From: Polaribacter sejongensis
GTDB taxonomy: Bacteria > Bacteroidota > Bacteroidia > Flavobacteriales > Flavobacteriaceae
Direction: 5' to 3'
Assembly: GCF_038024065.1 (NCBI RefSeq)
Contig: NZ_CP150667.1
Span: forward strand, 2,673,501-2,737,500
DNA: 64,000 bases
The position numbers and the translations under genes were made by a program. The notes under the pieces are model-generated. The model searched no databases. It had not been told where the DNA came from and saw nothing but the letters and a program-made list of their open reading frames with translations. Below, piece by piece: positions 56,286 through 63,481 of this stretch. Position 1 is the stretch's first letter, and every line of letters begins with the position of its first letter.

Positions 56286-56322
56286 TGTATAAATGTATAA
56301 TTAAGTTATAATTGTTCTTTTA

Positions 56323-56330
56323 CAAATGTA
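56323..56330 (-). promoter_or_regulatory. Promoter -7 element for sdhCAB
   Basis: TACATTTG on the minus strand matches TAnnTTTG exactly, 38 bp before the sdhC start. Confidence 0.5.
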
Positions 56331-56435
56331 CCATTTAGATACGCTCTACTGAAATAATAATGGTTGTTTTTTGGTTATTTAGAATCGTTTTAAGGTGATG
56401 ATTTTGTTTTAAATATTACTTTATTTTTTAGCGTG

Positions 56436-58052
56436 TTATAACACTGCCATTACTTCTGCTACAATAATTATAAGAACCAATGAAAAAGGATACACAGCTG
56501 CATAAGCAATTTGAGGAGCATCCGAATCGGTCATAGAATCTGTTGCACTTAATCCTGGTGTAGAAGTCATACCTCCTGTTAAGGCTCCTAAAACAGACAA
56601 AAAGTTTATTTTTAATAGGAATCGTCCAACAAGAACAGTAATAATCATAGGAATTAAGGTAATTAAAGCACCGTATAAAAATAAAATAAAACCATGTTTT
56701 TCAATTGCTGAAATTAAACTTTGTCCTGCTTTTAAACCAACAGGAGTAAGAAATAATAAAAGCCCAAACTGACGTAATATTTGGTTTGCAGGACCCGATA
56801 AATTCCAAATTACAGTAGCAAACTTTCCTTTCCAACTTAAAAATATAGAAGATAAAAGCACACCTCCTGTAAGACCTAATTTTAAACCAATTCCTCCTAA
56901 AGGAATAGCAATAGCACCTACAAGAATACCGATAACAATACCAAATGCTACAGGTAAAAAACTTGTTTGTCCTATTCTTTTTAAACTATCTCCAAAGAGT
57001 TGCGTCACCGCAGGAACATTCCCTTTAGAGCAAGAAACTAAAATTTTATCACCATATTTTATTTTGGTTGATGGATGCGGAGCTAAATCGATACTAGCTC
57101 TTCTAATACGTGTTATGGTAGCAGAATAATTTTCTAGAAGATTAAGTTCTTCAATGGTTTTATTTACCACAGCATCATTACTTACTACATACCATTTTAC
57201 TTCGTATGTTCCACTTCTAGGGATTTTAATATCGGTAACTTTACCTAATAAAACCTCTATTCTTTGCAACGCATTTACCGTACCTACTGCTTTTATAATA
57301 TCTCCCGTTTCTAAAATAGTATCTTTTGTTGGAGAAATAGGCAACTGATTAGGCTTCATAATACGTGAAATATTCGCTTTGGTCATAAAACGAATTCTCA
57401 ATTCTCTAATCGTTTTACCATTTACGTTTTCATTAGAGATAATTAGGTTTTTATTGATCACCATTGGAGTGCTAGATTTCGATTTTTCTTCAAAATCTTT
57501 TTCTTCTTTTTCGATGTTCACCCTAAACAACGAAGGACCTAATTTTACAAATAAAATAACACCTAAAACTCCAAACGGATATGCAATACCATAACCAATA
57601 GACGCTAAAGGAGATTGAGAAGCCTCTATAGAAGCAGCCAAACCAGGTGTAGATGTTAGTGCTCCTGTTAGTAAACCACTCATCATATTCATATCTACAT
57701 CATAAATATAAGAAATAGACACTGCAGTAATACCACCTGTTAGAACTGTAATTCCTGCTAAAACAATTAACTTAGCTCCTTGTTCTTTAAAAGAGCTAAA
57801 AAAAGAAGGTCCTGCTTGCATACCAATGGTGTAAATAAATAACACCAAACCTACACTTTGAATAATTGGAGGAATATTAAAGGTAATGCCGTTTAAATTG
57901 TACAGATATCCAAAAAAGATAGCGACAAAAATAACCGCAGAAGTATCAAAACTTATCCCTTTTATACGAATGTTTCCTAGGGCGATTCCTAAACCAATAA
58001 CTAGAAATAACACAAAGTAATCTTTAGTGAGTAATTCTAAAAAAAATTCCAT
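56436..58052 (-). CDS. AspT/YidE-family transporter with two RCK_C domains
   Basis: A 538-residue inner-membrane transporter: two halves of about six helices, each carrying a repeated loop motif, GALTSTPGLAAS near 133 and GGMTSTPGLSATD near 500, separated by a cytoplasmic region with two TrkA_C (RCK_C) domains (about 200-360). AspT exchanges aspartate for alanine in lactobacilli; YidE-type substrates are unknown. It is a stand-alone gene with a promoter that has the TGAY-N4-RTCA palindrome of the stress cluster. Confidence 0.87.
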   Translation of the reverse strand: MEFFLELLTKDYFVLFLVIGLGIALGNIRIKGISFDTSAVIFVAIFFGYLYNLNGITFNIPPIIQSVGLVLFIYTIGMQAGPSFFSSFKEQGAKLIVLAGITVLTGGITAVSISYIYDVDMNMMSGLLTGALTSTPGLAASIEASQSPLASIGYGIAYPFGVLGVILFVKLGPSLFRVNIEKEEKDFEEKSKSSTPMVINKNLIISNENVNGKTIRELRIRFMTKANISRIMKPNQLPISPTKDTILETGDIIKAVGTVNALQRIEVLLGKVTDIKIPRSGTYEVKWYVVSNDAVVNKTIEELNLLENYSATITRIRRASIDLAPHPSTKIKYGDKILVSCSKGNVPAVTQLFGDSLKRIGQTSFLPVAFGIVIGILVGAIAIPLGGIGLKLGLTGGVLLSSIFLSWKGKFATVIWNLSGPANQILRQFGLLLFLTPVGLKAGQSLISAIEKHGFILFLYGALITLIPMIITVLVGRFLLKINFLSVLGALTGGMTSTPGLSATDSMTDSDAPQIAYAAVYPFSLVLIIIVAEVMAVL

Positions 58053-58108
58053 AATTTTTAATATTAATTTTATTATTTTTTATAAAAATTGACTTTAATT
58101 TAAGTAGA

Positions 58109-58152
58109 CAAAAGTAGGTCTTTAGTGTATTTAATTTTTATGATAATTATCA
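58109..58152 (-). promoter_or_regulatory. Crp/Fnr-type site and -7 element for the AspT-like gene
   Basis: Palindrome TGATAATTATCA (58141-58152) is centred 30.5 bp upstream of the first base of TACTTTTG (minus strand of 58109-58116, an exact TAnnTTTG). One base longer spacing than at the other four sites. Confidence 0.55.
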
Positions 58153-58257
58153 CTAGAAACCTTGCTGTTACTGATATTTTAAAACTACACGCTCTCCAAC
58201 TACTATATCTATTGAACGAATACGTTGTAGTACATTTTATCAATTAAAATGAGCCAT

Positions 58258-58875
58258 TTATTTAGTATCCGAGGAGATTAGACATTTATCATTTTTCCAC
58301 TTCCCCATAAGTTCCTCTTTCTGAATTACTTCTCCATTGCATGTCAAAAAATTCCCTTTTTCGTCCTTTTTTATAATTTTCATTTTACCTTTCTCAATAG
58401 CATTTACAATTCTATAAACCAACCCGTTTTTAGAAACAATACTTCCTTTTGCAATTAATTTTAAGCCTTCCTCATTATTGTGTAAATCCATTTCAGTTGA
58501 AATTTCATCTGGCACAACACCATCTTCTAATTTTTGTTTCTTGTACGTTAAATAATTTTCTTTTTCATGTGCCTCCCCTAAAGAACGAGCAGCATTTTCA
58601 CCCATTTCTTGCGCTAGTCTTGCCATCCAATAAGCATGTCTAAAAGCATCTACCTGCCCACCTGCTCCATCTTTATCTAACAAATCTGTTTTTGCAATTG
58701 AATCTGAAACCCTATTTGTTTCTTTAGAAATTTCTAAAGATTTTGTCGCCTTAAAAGGATGAAAAAATACCCATTTTTTAATTGGTGGAGAGAGCTTAAA
58801 AAAACTTTTAAAATTAGATTGTCCAAATGAATGTACAGTAAAAAGTATCGTTAAAAGAAATAGTGTCTTTTTCAT
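58258..58875 (-). CDS. Secreted DUF6973-like protein
   Basis: A 205-residue exported protein with signal peptide (KKTLFLLTILFTVHSFGQ) and a central helical domain with GGQVDAFRHAYWMARLAQEMGENAARSLGEAHE near 93-124, where two His and a Glu form a possible metal site. I relate it to DUF6973, from memory. Function unknown. Its 441-bp upstream region contains TTGATATTAATCAA at 59019-59032. Confidence 0.65.
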   Translation of the reverse strand: MKKTLFLLTILFTVHSFGQSNFKSFFKLSPPIKKWVFFHPFKATKSLEISKETNRVSDSIAKTDLLDKDGAGGQVDAFRHAYWMARLAQEMGENAARSLGEAHEKENYLTYKKQKLEDGVVPDEISTEMDLHNNEEGLKLIAKGSIVSKNGLVYRIVNAIEKGKMKIIKKDEKGNFLTCNGEVIQKEELMGKWKNDKCLISSDTK

Positions 58876-59018
58876 TTTGAAAATAATGATTTGTAAAAAA
58901 CAAAAATACTCCTTTTAATCGAAAAACAAATTGATGCGTAAACTTCCATACCACTTATTTTTAAAAAAACATTCAACAGCAAACTCCTTTATGAGTCTTA
59001 ATTTCAAAGTAGTAATAC

Positions 59019-59032
59019 TTGATATTAATCAA
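59019..59032. promoter_or_regulatory. FNR-type palindrome without matching -7 element
   Basis: TTGATATTAATCAA fits TTGAT-N4-ATCAA exactly. It lies in the 441-bp gap between the AraC gene's 3' end and the start of the 58258 gene, 144 bp from that start, with no -7 element at the spacing used elsewhere. The rest of the gap (58876-59316) is AT-rich and shows no gene. Confidence 0.35.
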
Positions 59033-59316
59033 TTTTAAAAATTTAGTACAAAAAAAATCATCTTAATTATAAAAATTAAAATGATTTAAATATATGTTTT
59101 TAAAAAACAGGAATCACTTCCTAAAAAATTGAAGAAATTGGGGGAAACCTTAATTATTTGTAGCAAAACTAAAGTTAATTAAAAACATTTTTAGATAATA
59201 ATACTCCAAAAAACTGTAGAAATGGGAAAATAAATAAGAATTCACCTACTTTTTTAAGTGAAAACGGCTTTTAAATTATAGAAACTTAATGTTATTCGAA
59301 TAAATTCAAAAAAACA

Positions 59317-60189
59317 TTACACATATTTTTTTCTAAACTCTTCTGGTGTAGAATTAGTGTGTTTTTTAAAATATTTATACAAATTGGTAGGCTCATTAAA
59401 ACCAGTTTTAAAAGCAATTTCTTTTATAGAAAGATTATAATGTATCAGCAATCTTTTCACTTTAATTATAACAGTATCATCTATAAACTCTTTAGCAGAT
59501 TTGTTTGCTATAAATTTTACAACCATATTAAGCTTCTTTGCAGAATACCCTAACTTATTTGCATAATCATACACTTTTTTAGTTTTGTAGTAATCTTCTT
59601 CTAGTAAATTTTGAAATATAATAAACTCTTTTAAATACCTACTTTGTTGCAAAGTGTTATAGCCTGTCGATTTAATTCTATAAATCAAAGTAATTAAAAT
59701 ATGTAATAAACTCCTTATCAGTTTAAAAGAATAAATATCATTTACAACTAAAACCTCTTTTTCTATTCCTTTTATTAATTTAAAAATACTCTCAAAATCG
59801 CAGTCTTTTAATTGTGTTTTTGGAGAAACTAATAACTCATTAAACATCTGAATTGCATTTGCAACCTCAATTTCATTTAAATAACTATTTAAAAACTCTT
59901 CTTTAAAACATAATAGAAAACCTTTTGTTGCCTTATTTAAATAAAACCGATGCATTTGATCTTTTCTAATAGCCAAAATAGTCCCTTTATCATATTCATA
60001 ATCAGAAAAATCTATTGAGTGTTTACCTTTTCCTTCTGTTATAAAAATTAATGCATAAAAATCTACTTTATGATTTTTTGTAAGAATTTCTTCACTTTCA
60101 AACTTATCTAAGTCTTGAAAATTAACAATATCAAAATTTGATTGCTGGAGTTTTAAGTAATTATGGGTTCTGTGTAGGGTAATTGACAT
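59317..60189 (-). CDS. AraC-family transcriptional regulator
   Basis: A 290-residue regulator with an N-terminal cupin-like sensing domain (DFYALIFITEGKGKHSIDF near 43-61) and a C-terminal double helix-turn-helix (about 185-290), NLSIKEIAFKTGFNEPTNLYKYFKKHTNSTPEEFRK near the end. It follows the biosynthetic genes on the same strand and may control them. Confidence 0.9.
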   Translation of the reverse strand: MSITLHRTHNYLKLQQSNFDIVNFQDLDKFESEEILTKNHKVDFYALIFITEGKGKHSIDFSDYEYDKGTILAIRKDQMHRFYLNKATKGFLLCFKEEFLNSYLNEIEVANAIQMFNELLVSPKTQLKDCDFESIFKLIKGIEKEVLVVNDIYSFKLIRSLLHILITLIYRIKSTGYNTLQQSRYLKEFIIFQNLLEEDYYKTKKVYDYANKLGYSAKKLNMVVKFIANKSAKEFIDDTVIIKVKRLLIHYNLSIKEIAFKTGFNEPTNLYKYFKKHTNSTPEEFRKKYV

Positions 60190-60225
60190 CTATTTAAGGT
60201 ATTAAAACCTCTAAAATACAGATTA

Positions 60226-60684
60226 TTATTTTAGTCCTTTTATAATTATTGTATTTCCATTAAAAACAATTGCATCTTCCATCTTTTTACCTAACAACAA
60301 CTTACCGATTGGGGACGAAACAGAAATAGCAAAATACACTACATTATCAACTGTAAGTTGACCTGCAGAAATAGATAAAAAATAATTAGCCATAGTTGTT
60401 TCAATCACCGTGCCTAAATGCGCAATATTAGACGTTTTAGAAACATCAATTTTAGCTAAAATTTCTTTCATTTGTGTAATTCCGGCAAGTTGCTGACTCG
60501 CTTTTTCCATTTCTAACTGCAACATGGCTCTACCAGTTTCATGCTTATCGCCAGCAGAACTTTTAGTTTCTGATTGCAATGCTTTTTGATTAGAGGATAT
60601 AATTTCAGTAACCGTGTTTAAGCGTTTATTTACAAAAGCTTCACACTGCTTATAAAGTGCTTCTTTAACTTTTAATTGCGTCAT
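60226..60684 (-). CDS. GreA/GreB C-terminal-domain-like protein
   Basis: A 152-residue protein: an N-terminal helical half with ETKSSAGDKHETGRAMLQLEME near 40-61 and a C-terminal half like the FKBP-like domain of Gre factors, with SSPIGKLLLGKK near 122-133. It lacks a full Gre coiled coil, so it is not a normal transcript-cleavage factor. Other genomes call such proteins '3-oxoacyl-ACP synthase', probably because of neighbouring genes; no condensing-enzyme motif is present. It follows the phosphopantetheinyl transferase gene by 9 bp. Confidence 0.6.
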   Translation of the reverse strand: MTQLKVKEALYKQCEAFVNKRLNTVTEIISSNQKALQSETKSSAGDKHETGRAMLQLEMEKASQQLAGITQMKEILAKIDVSKTSNIAHLGTVIETTMANYFLSISAGQLTVDNVVYFAISVSSPIGKLLLGKKMEDAIVFNGNTIIIKGLK

Positions 60685-60693
60685 ATATTATTT

Positions 60694-61260
60694 TTATTTT
60701 TCTAAAGAAAACACAAAGGCACCATAATTTCCATGATGCGAAATTGAGCAAGATTTGGTTAATAATTTTTCCTTGTGATAAAACAAAGGAGCTCCAATAA
60801 TTGTTTTTACTTTTACGATTTCATCGGATAAAACTCCTGTTTCTATCGACAATTGTGTTTTTAAATCGATATAAATATTTTTTGATGCGCCAATCTTTAA
60901 AAAAATAGCAACCTTACTGCTCTCTTCTTTGGCAATTGTATGAATATAAAGTGGATTATAACTTGTACTTGTGCAATATTTATTTTCTTCAAAAAGAACA
61001 AACCCTTCTGTTTTAGAAACTAAACTACATTCAAATTTTTGAGGTGCAAAAAAGCGCTTTTCTATTTTTTGAGTATAACATTTATAAGCCGCTTCTTTCA
61101 TAGACCAAAATTGCCAAACTTTAAAAAAAGGATTCTCAGCATCATGGATTTCTTCTTGTTCATTTTGGGTGAATTGTTTCTCTAAAAATCCTTTTCGCAG
61201 CCAATTACTTTCCGTTCTAGCAAGGTTTAAATCTACAATATCATTGCCAATATTATGCAT
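60694..61260 (-). CDS. 4'-phosphopantetheinyl transferase
   Basis: A 188-residue AcpS/Sfp-like enzyme that loads phosphopantetheine onto carrier proteins. Metal- and CoA-binding motifs: IGNDIVDLN near 4-12 and WSMKEAAYKCY near 52-62. It overlaps the ACP gene by 8 bp and so almost certainly activates that ACP. Confidence 0.87.
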   Translation of the reverse strand: MHNIGNDIVDLNLARTESNWLRKGFLEKQFTQNEQEEIHDAENPFFKVWQFWSMKEAAYKCYTQKIEKRFFAPQKFECSLVSKTEGFVLFEENKYCTSTSYNPLYIHTIAKEESSKVAIFLKIGASKNIYIDLKTQLSIETGVLSDEIVKVKTIIGAPLFYHKEKLLTKSCSISHHGNYGAFVFSLEK

Positions 61261-61504
61261 CCATTTTAGATTGAATTACAGCAATAGTAGCTTTTACAGA
61301 AAGCATTTTCTCCATAGAATCGTTGTCTATTTCTATTTTAAACTCATCTTCTACATCTAAAATAATATCTACCAAATTTGCAGAATTTATTTCTAAATCA
61401 TTTATAAAATCTGTTTCTTCTGATAAATTTTTAAAACCTTCTTCGTTTTGAATATATGGTTTTACAATAACAGTTAATTTCGATATAATTTCTTCTTTTG
61501 TCAT
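61253..61504 (-). CDS. Acyl carrier protein of the biosynthetic cluster
   Basis: An 83-residue ACP with helices of the family and attachment site DLEINSANLVDI (Ser near 41). It differs clearly from acpP at 50766, so it is a dedicated carrier of this cluster. Confidence 0.88.
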   Translation of the reverse strand: MTKEEIISKLTVIVKPYIQNEEGFKNLSEETDFINDLEINSANLVDIILDVEDEFKIEIDNDSMEKMLSVKATIAVIQSKMDA

Positions 61505-61519
61505 TTTTATAGTTATTTA

Positions 61520-61654
61520 CACTTCGACAAGCTCAGTGTGACATTGTTAGTTTTTATTGTTCCAGCGTTTTTAATTATTAACTTTCATAAATTTATATCA
61601 AAAATTAAAAACACTAATTAACGCTACGCATATCAGTCTGAGCCTGTCAAAGTC
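61520..61654. repeat. Nested inverted repeats between the ketosynthase and ACP genes
   Basis: ACTTCGACAAGCTCAGTGTG (61520-61539) faces CAGTCTGAGCCTGTCAAAGT (61634-61653) with 16 of 20 matches; an inner pair AGCGTTTTTAATTA (61564-61577) and TAATTAACGCT (61615-61625) lies inside. The right arm reaches the ketosynthase stop codon. These arms resemble dispersed flavobacterial repeats. Confidence 0.55.
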
Positions 61655-62928
61655 TATTTTTCATATTTCTTAAAGATAACACATGCGTTTACGTCACCAA
61701 AACCAAAACTTGCTTTTGCTAAAATAGTAATGCTTTTCTCAATCAATTTAGTCGGAATTTTATCTGTAGAAATTAATTCAGAAATTTCCGGATGAACATC
61801 TTCACAATTGATATTCGGAAACACAAACTGTTCTTTAATTTGCAAAACGGAAGCCACAGATTCAATAGCACCAGAAGCAGCCAAACAATGGCCAACCATA
61901 GACTTTAAAGAGTTAATAGTTGGAAAATCAGTTCCTCTTCTTTGCAATGCTTTGGTCCAATTTTCTATTTCTAAACTGTCTTTAGAAGTAGCTGTTAAAT
62001 GTCCGTTTATTACATCTATTTCATCTGCAGAAATACAAGCATCTAAAATTGCATCTGTAATACATTTCTGAACAGCTTCTGCATTCGGAGCCGTTAACGT
62101 TCCGCCATTTCTTTGTCCGCCAGAATTTATATTTCCACCTAAAACCTCTGCATAAATTGTAGCTTTTCTTTCTAAAGCACTTTCTAAAGATTCTAAAACC
62201 AAAGCTCCCGCTCCACTTCCAGGAACAAAACCAGACGCAGTTTCACTCATCGGTCTCGATCCTTTTTCTGGCGTTTCATTGTGCTTATAAGACATCACTC
62301 TCATGGCATCAAACCCACCCCAAGTATACAAACTACTATCACTAGAACTGCCGACCAACATTCTTTTTGCCTTTCCGTTTTTAATACGTTCAAAACCTAA
62401 TAACAAGGCTTCTGTACCCGTTGTACAAGCAGATGAATTTGTGGTTACTTGGTTTCCTAAACCTAAAATCCCGCCTAAATATGCCGAAATTCCGCTTGCC
62501 ATTGTTTGCACTACAGAAGTACTTCCTAAACGTCTTACATTTTGATCGTCAATTTTATAAATTGCTTCTCTAAATTTTTCAATTCCCGAGGTTCCTGTTC
62601 CAAAAATTAAACCAGAATCATAGTCTAATTTAGAGTTCTCATCTACAGAAAAACCTGCATCTTTCCAGGCATCAATTCCTGCCATACAACCGTATAAAAT
62701 CGACGTACTGTTAAATCCCCGTAATTGTAAAGGTGTTAAATAGGCTGCTTTTTTTTCTTCGGAAACCTCAGGGATTCCACCAATACAGCAAGAAAAACCT
62801 TTGTCTTTTAAATTTTGATGAAAGGTAATCCCCGATTTCCCTGTTTTTATTGCATTTGTAAATTCTTGCAAACCAACGCCATTTGGCGCAACAACCCCTA
62901 AACCCGTAATTACAACTCTGTTTTTCAT
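61654..62928 (-). CDS. Beta-ketoacyl-ACP synthase of the biosynthetic cluster
   Basis: A 424-residue condensing enzyme starting KNRVVITGLGVVAPNG (ATG 62928; the longer GTG start at 62949 lies in the palindromic repeat). The active-site C is in NSSACTTGTEA near 164 and a His in KSMVGHCLAASG. The first His motif is NGHLTATSKDS rather than HGTGT, a change I associate with ketosynthases of aryl-polyene and flexirubin clusters. Confidence 0.85.
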   Translation of the reverse strand: MKNRVVITGLGVVAPNGVGLQEFTNAIKTGKSGITFHQNLKDKGFSCCIGGIPEVSEEKKAAYLTPLQLRGFNSTSILYGCMAGIDAWKDAGFSVDENSKLDYDSGLIFGTGTSGIEKFREAIYKIDDQNVRRLGSTSVVQTMASGISAYLGGILGLGNQVTTNSSACTTGTEALLLGFERIKNGKAKRMLVGSSSDSSLYTWGGFDAMRVMSYKHNETPEKGSRPMSETASGFVPGSGAGALVLESLESALERKATIYAEVLGGNINSGGQRNGGTLTAPNAEAVQKCITDAILDACISADEIDVINGHLTATSKDSLEIENWTKALQRRGTDFPTINSLKSMVGHCLAASGAIESVASVLQIKEQFVFPNINCEDVHPEISELISTDKIPTKLIEKSITILAKASFGFGDVNACVIFKKYEK

Positions 62929-62940
62929 TTTTAAATATTT

Positions 62941-62973
62941 AGACCTCACAGGTTTTAAAAACCTGTGAGGTCT
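62941..62973. repeat. Palindromic repeat (CCTCACAGG type), copy 2
   Basis: AGACCTCACAGGTTTT and AAAACCTGTGAGGTCT around one A; arms identical to copy at 63436-63468. It lies between the ketosynthase and dehydratase genes. Confidence 0.75.
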
Positions 62974-62980
62974 ATTAAAA

Positions 62981-63421
62981 TTAACCTTTTATCATGCCAG
63001 AAATGGTTCCTCTGCAAACCAATTCATTTTTCTCATTCACCATTTTTACTTTGCACTTTAACTTATTGAATCTAAAAAATTCTTTCTCCGAAATTACAGT
63101 TACTTTTTCATTCGGTAAAACCGGTAAATAGAAATCAACCTGATTAGAAGTTAACGCAATTTGTAGTTTTTTTTCTTCGGATAAAATTTCGTCTTTTAAT
63201 AAATAAATACCCAAACACACAACACCAATTTGTGCCATGGTTTCCGTTAGAATAACACCTGGCGTAATCGGATTTCCTTTAAAATGGCCTTCATAAAAAA
63301 AGGCACTTTCGTTGAAGGTGTAATTTCCAGTAACTCCATTTTCTGAAATTTCTGTGAGTTCATCAACAAACAAAAAAGGCGTTGTATAAGGAAGATTTTT
63401 TATGATTTCTATTTGGTTCAT
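62981..63421 (-). CDS. FabZ-like 3-hydroxyacyl-ACP dehydratase
   Basis: A 146-residue hotdog-fold dehydratase. FLFVDEL near 17-23 and the catalytic YEGHFKGNPITPGVILTE near 43-60 (His and Glu). Removes water from 3-hydroxyacyl-ACP intermediates. It sits between two copies of a palindromic repeat. Confidence 0.83.
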   Translation of the reverse strand: MNQIEIIKNLPYTTPFLFVDELTEISENGVTGNYTFNESAFFYEGHFKGNPITPGVILTETMAQIGVVCLGIYLLKDEILSEEKKLQIALTSNQVDFYLPVLPNEKVTVISEKEFFRFNKLKCKVKMVNEKNELVCRGTISGMIKG

Positions 63422-63435
63422 TTATTTAGTTTAAC

Positions 63436-63468
63436 AGACCTCACAGGTTTTTAAAACCTGTGAGGTCT
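63436..63468. repeat. Palindromic repeat (CCTCACAGG type), copy 3
   Basis: Same 16-bp arms as at 62941-62973, with loop base T instead of A, so the two copies are in opposite orientation. It lies between the dehydratase and polyketide synthase genes. Confidence 0.75.
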
Positions 63469-63481
63469 AATTCAAATTCAA

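Noticed and set aside
60226..60684. 3-oxoacyl-ACP synthase
   Set aside because: No condensing-enzyme residues; 152 residues is far too short, and the C-terminal half is Gre-like.
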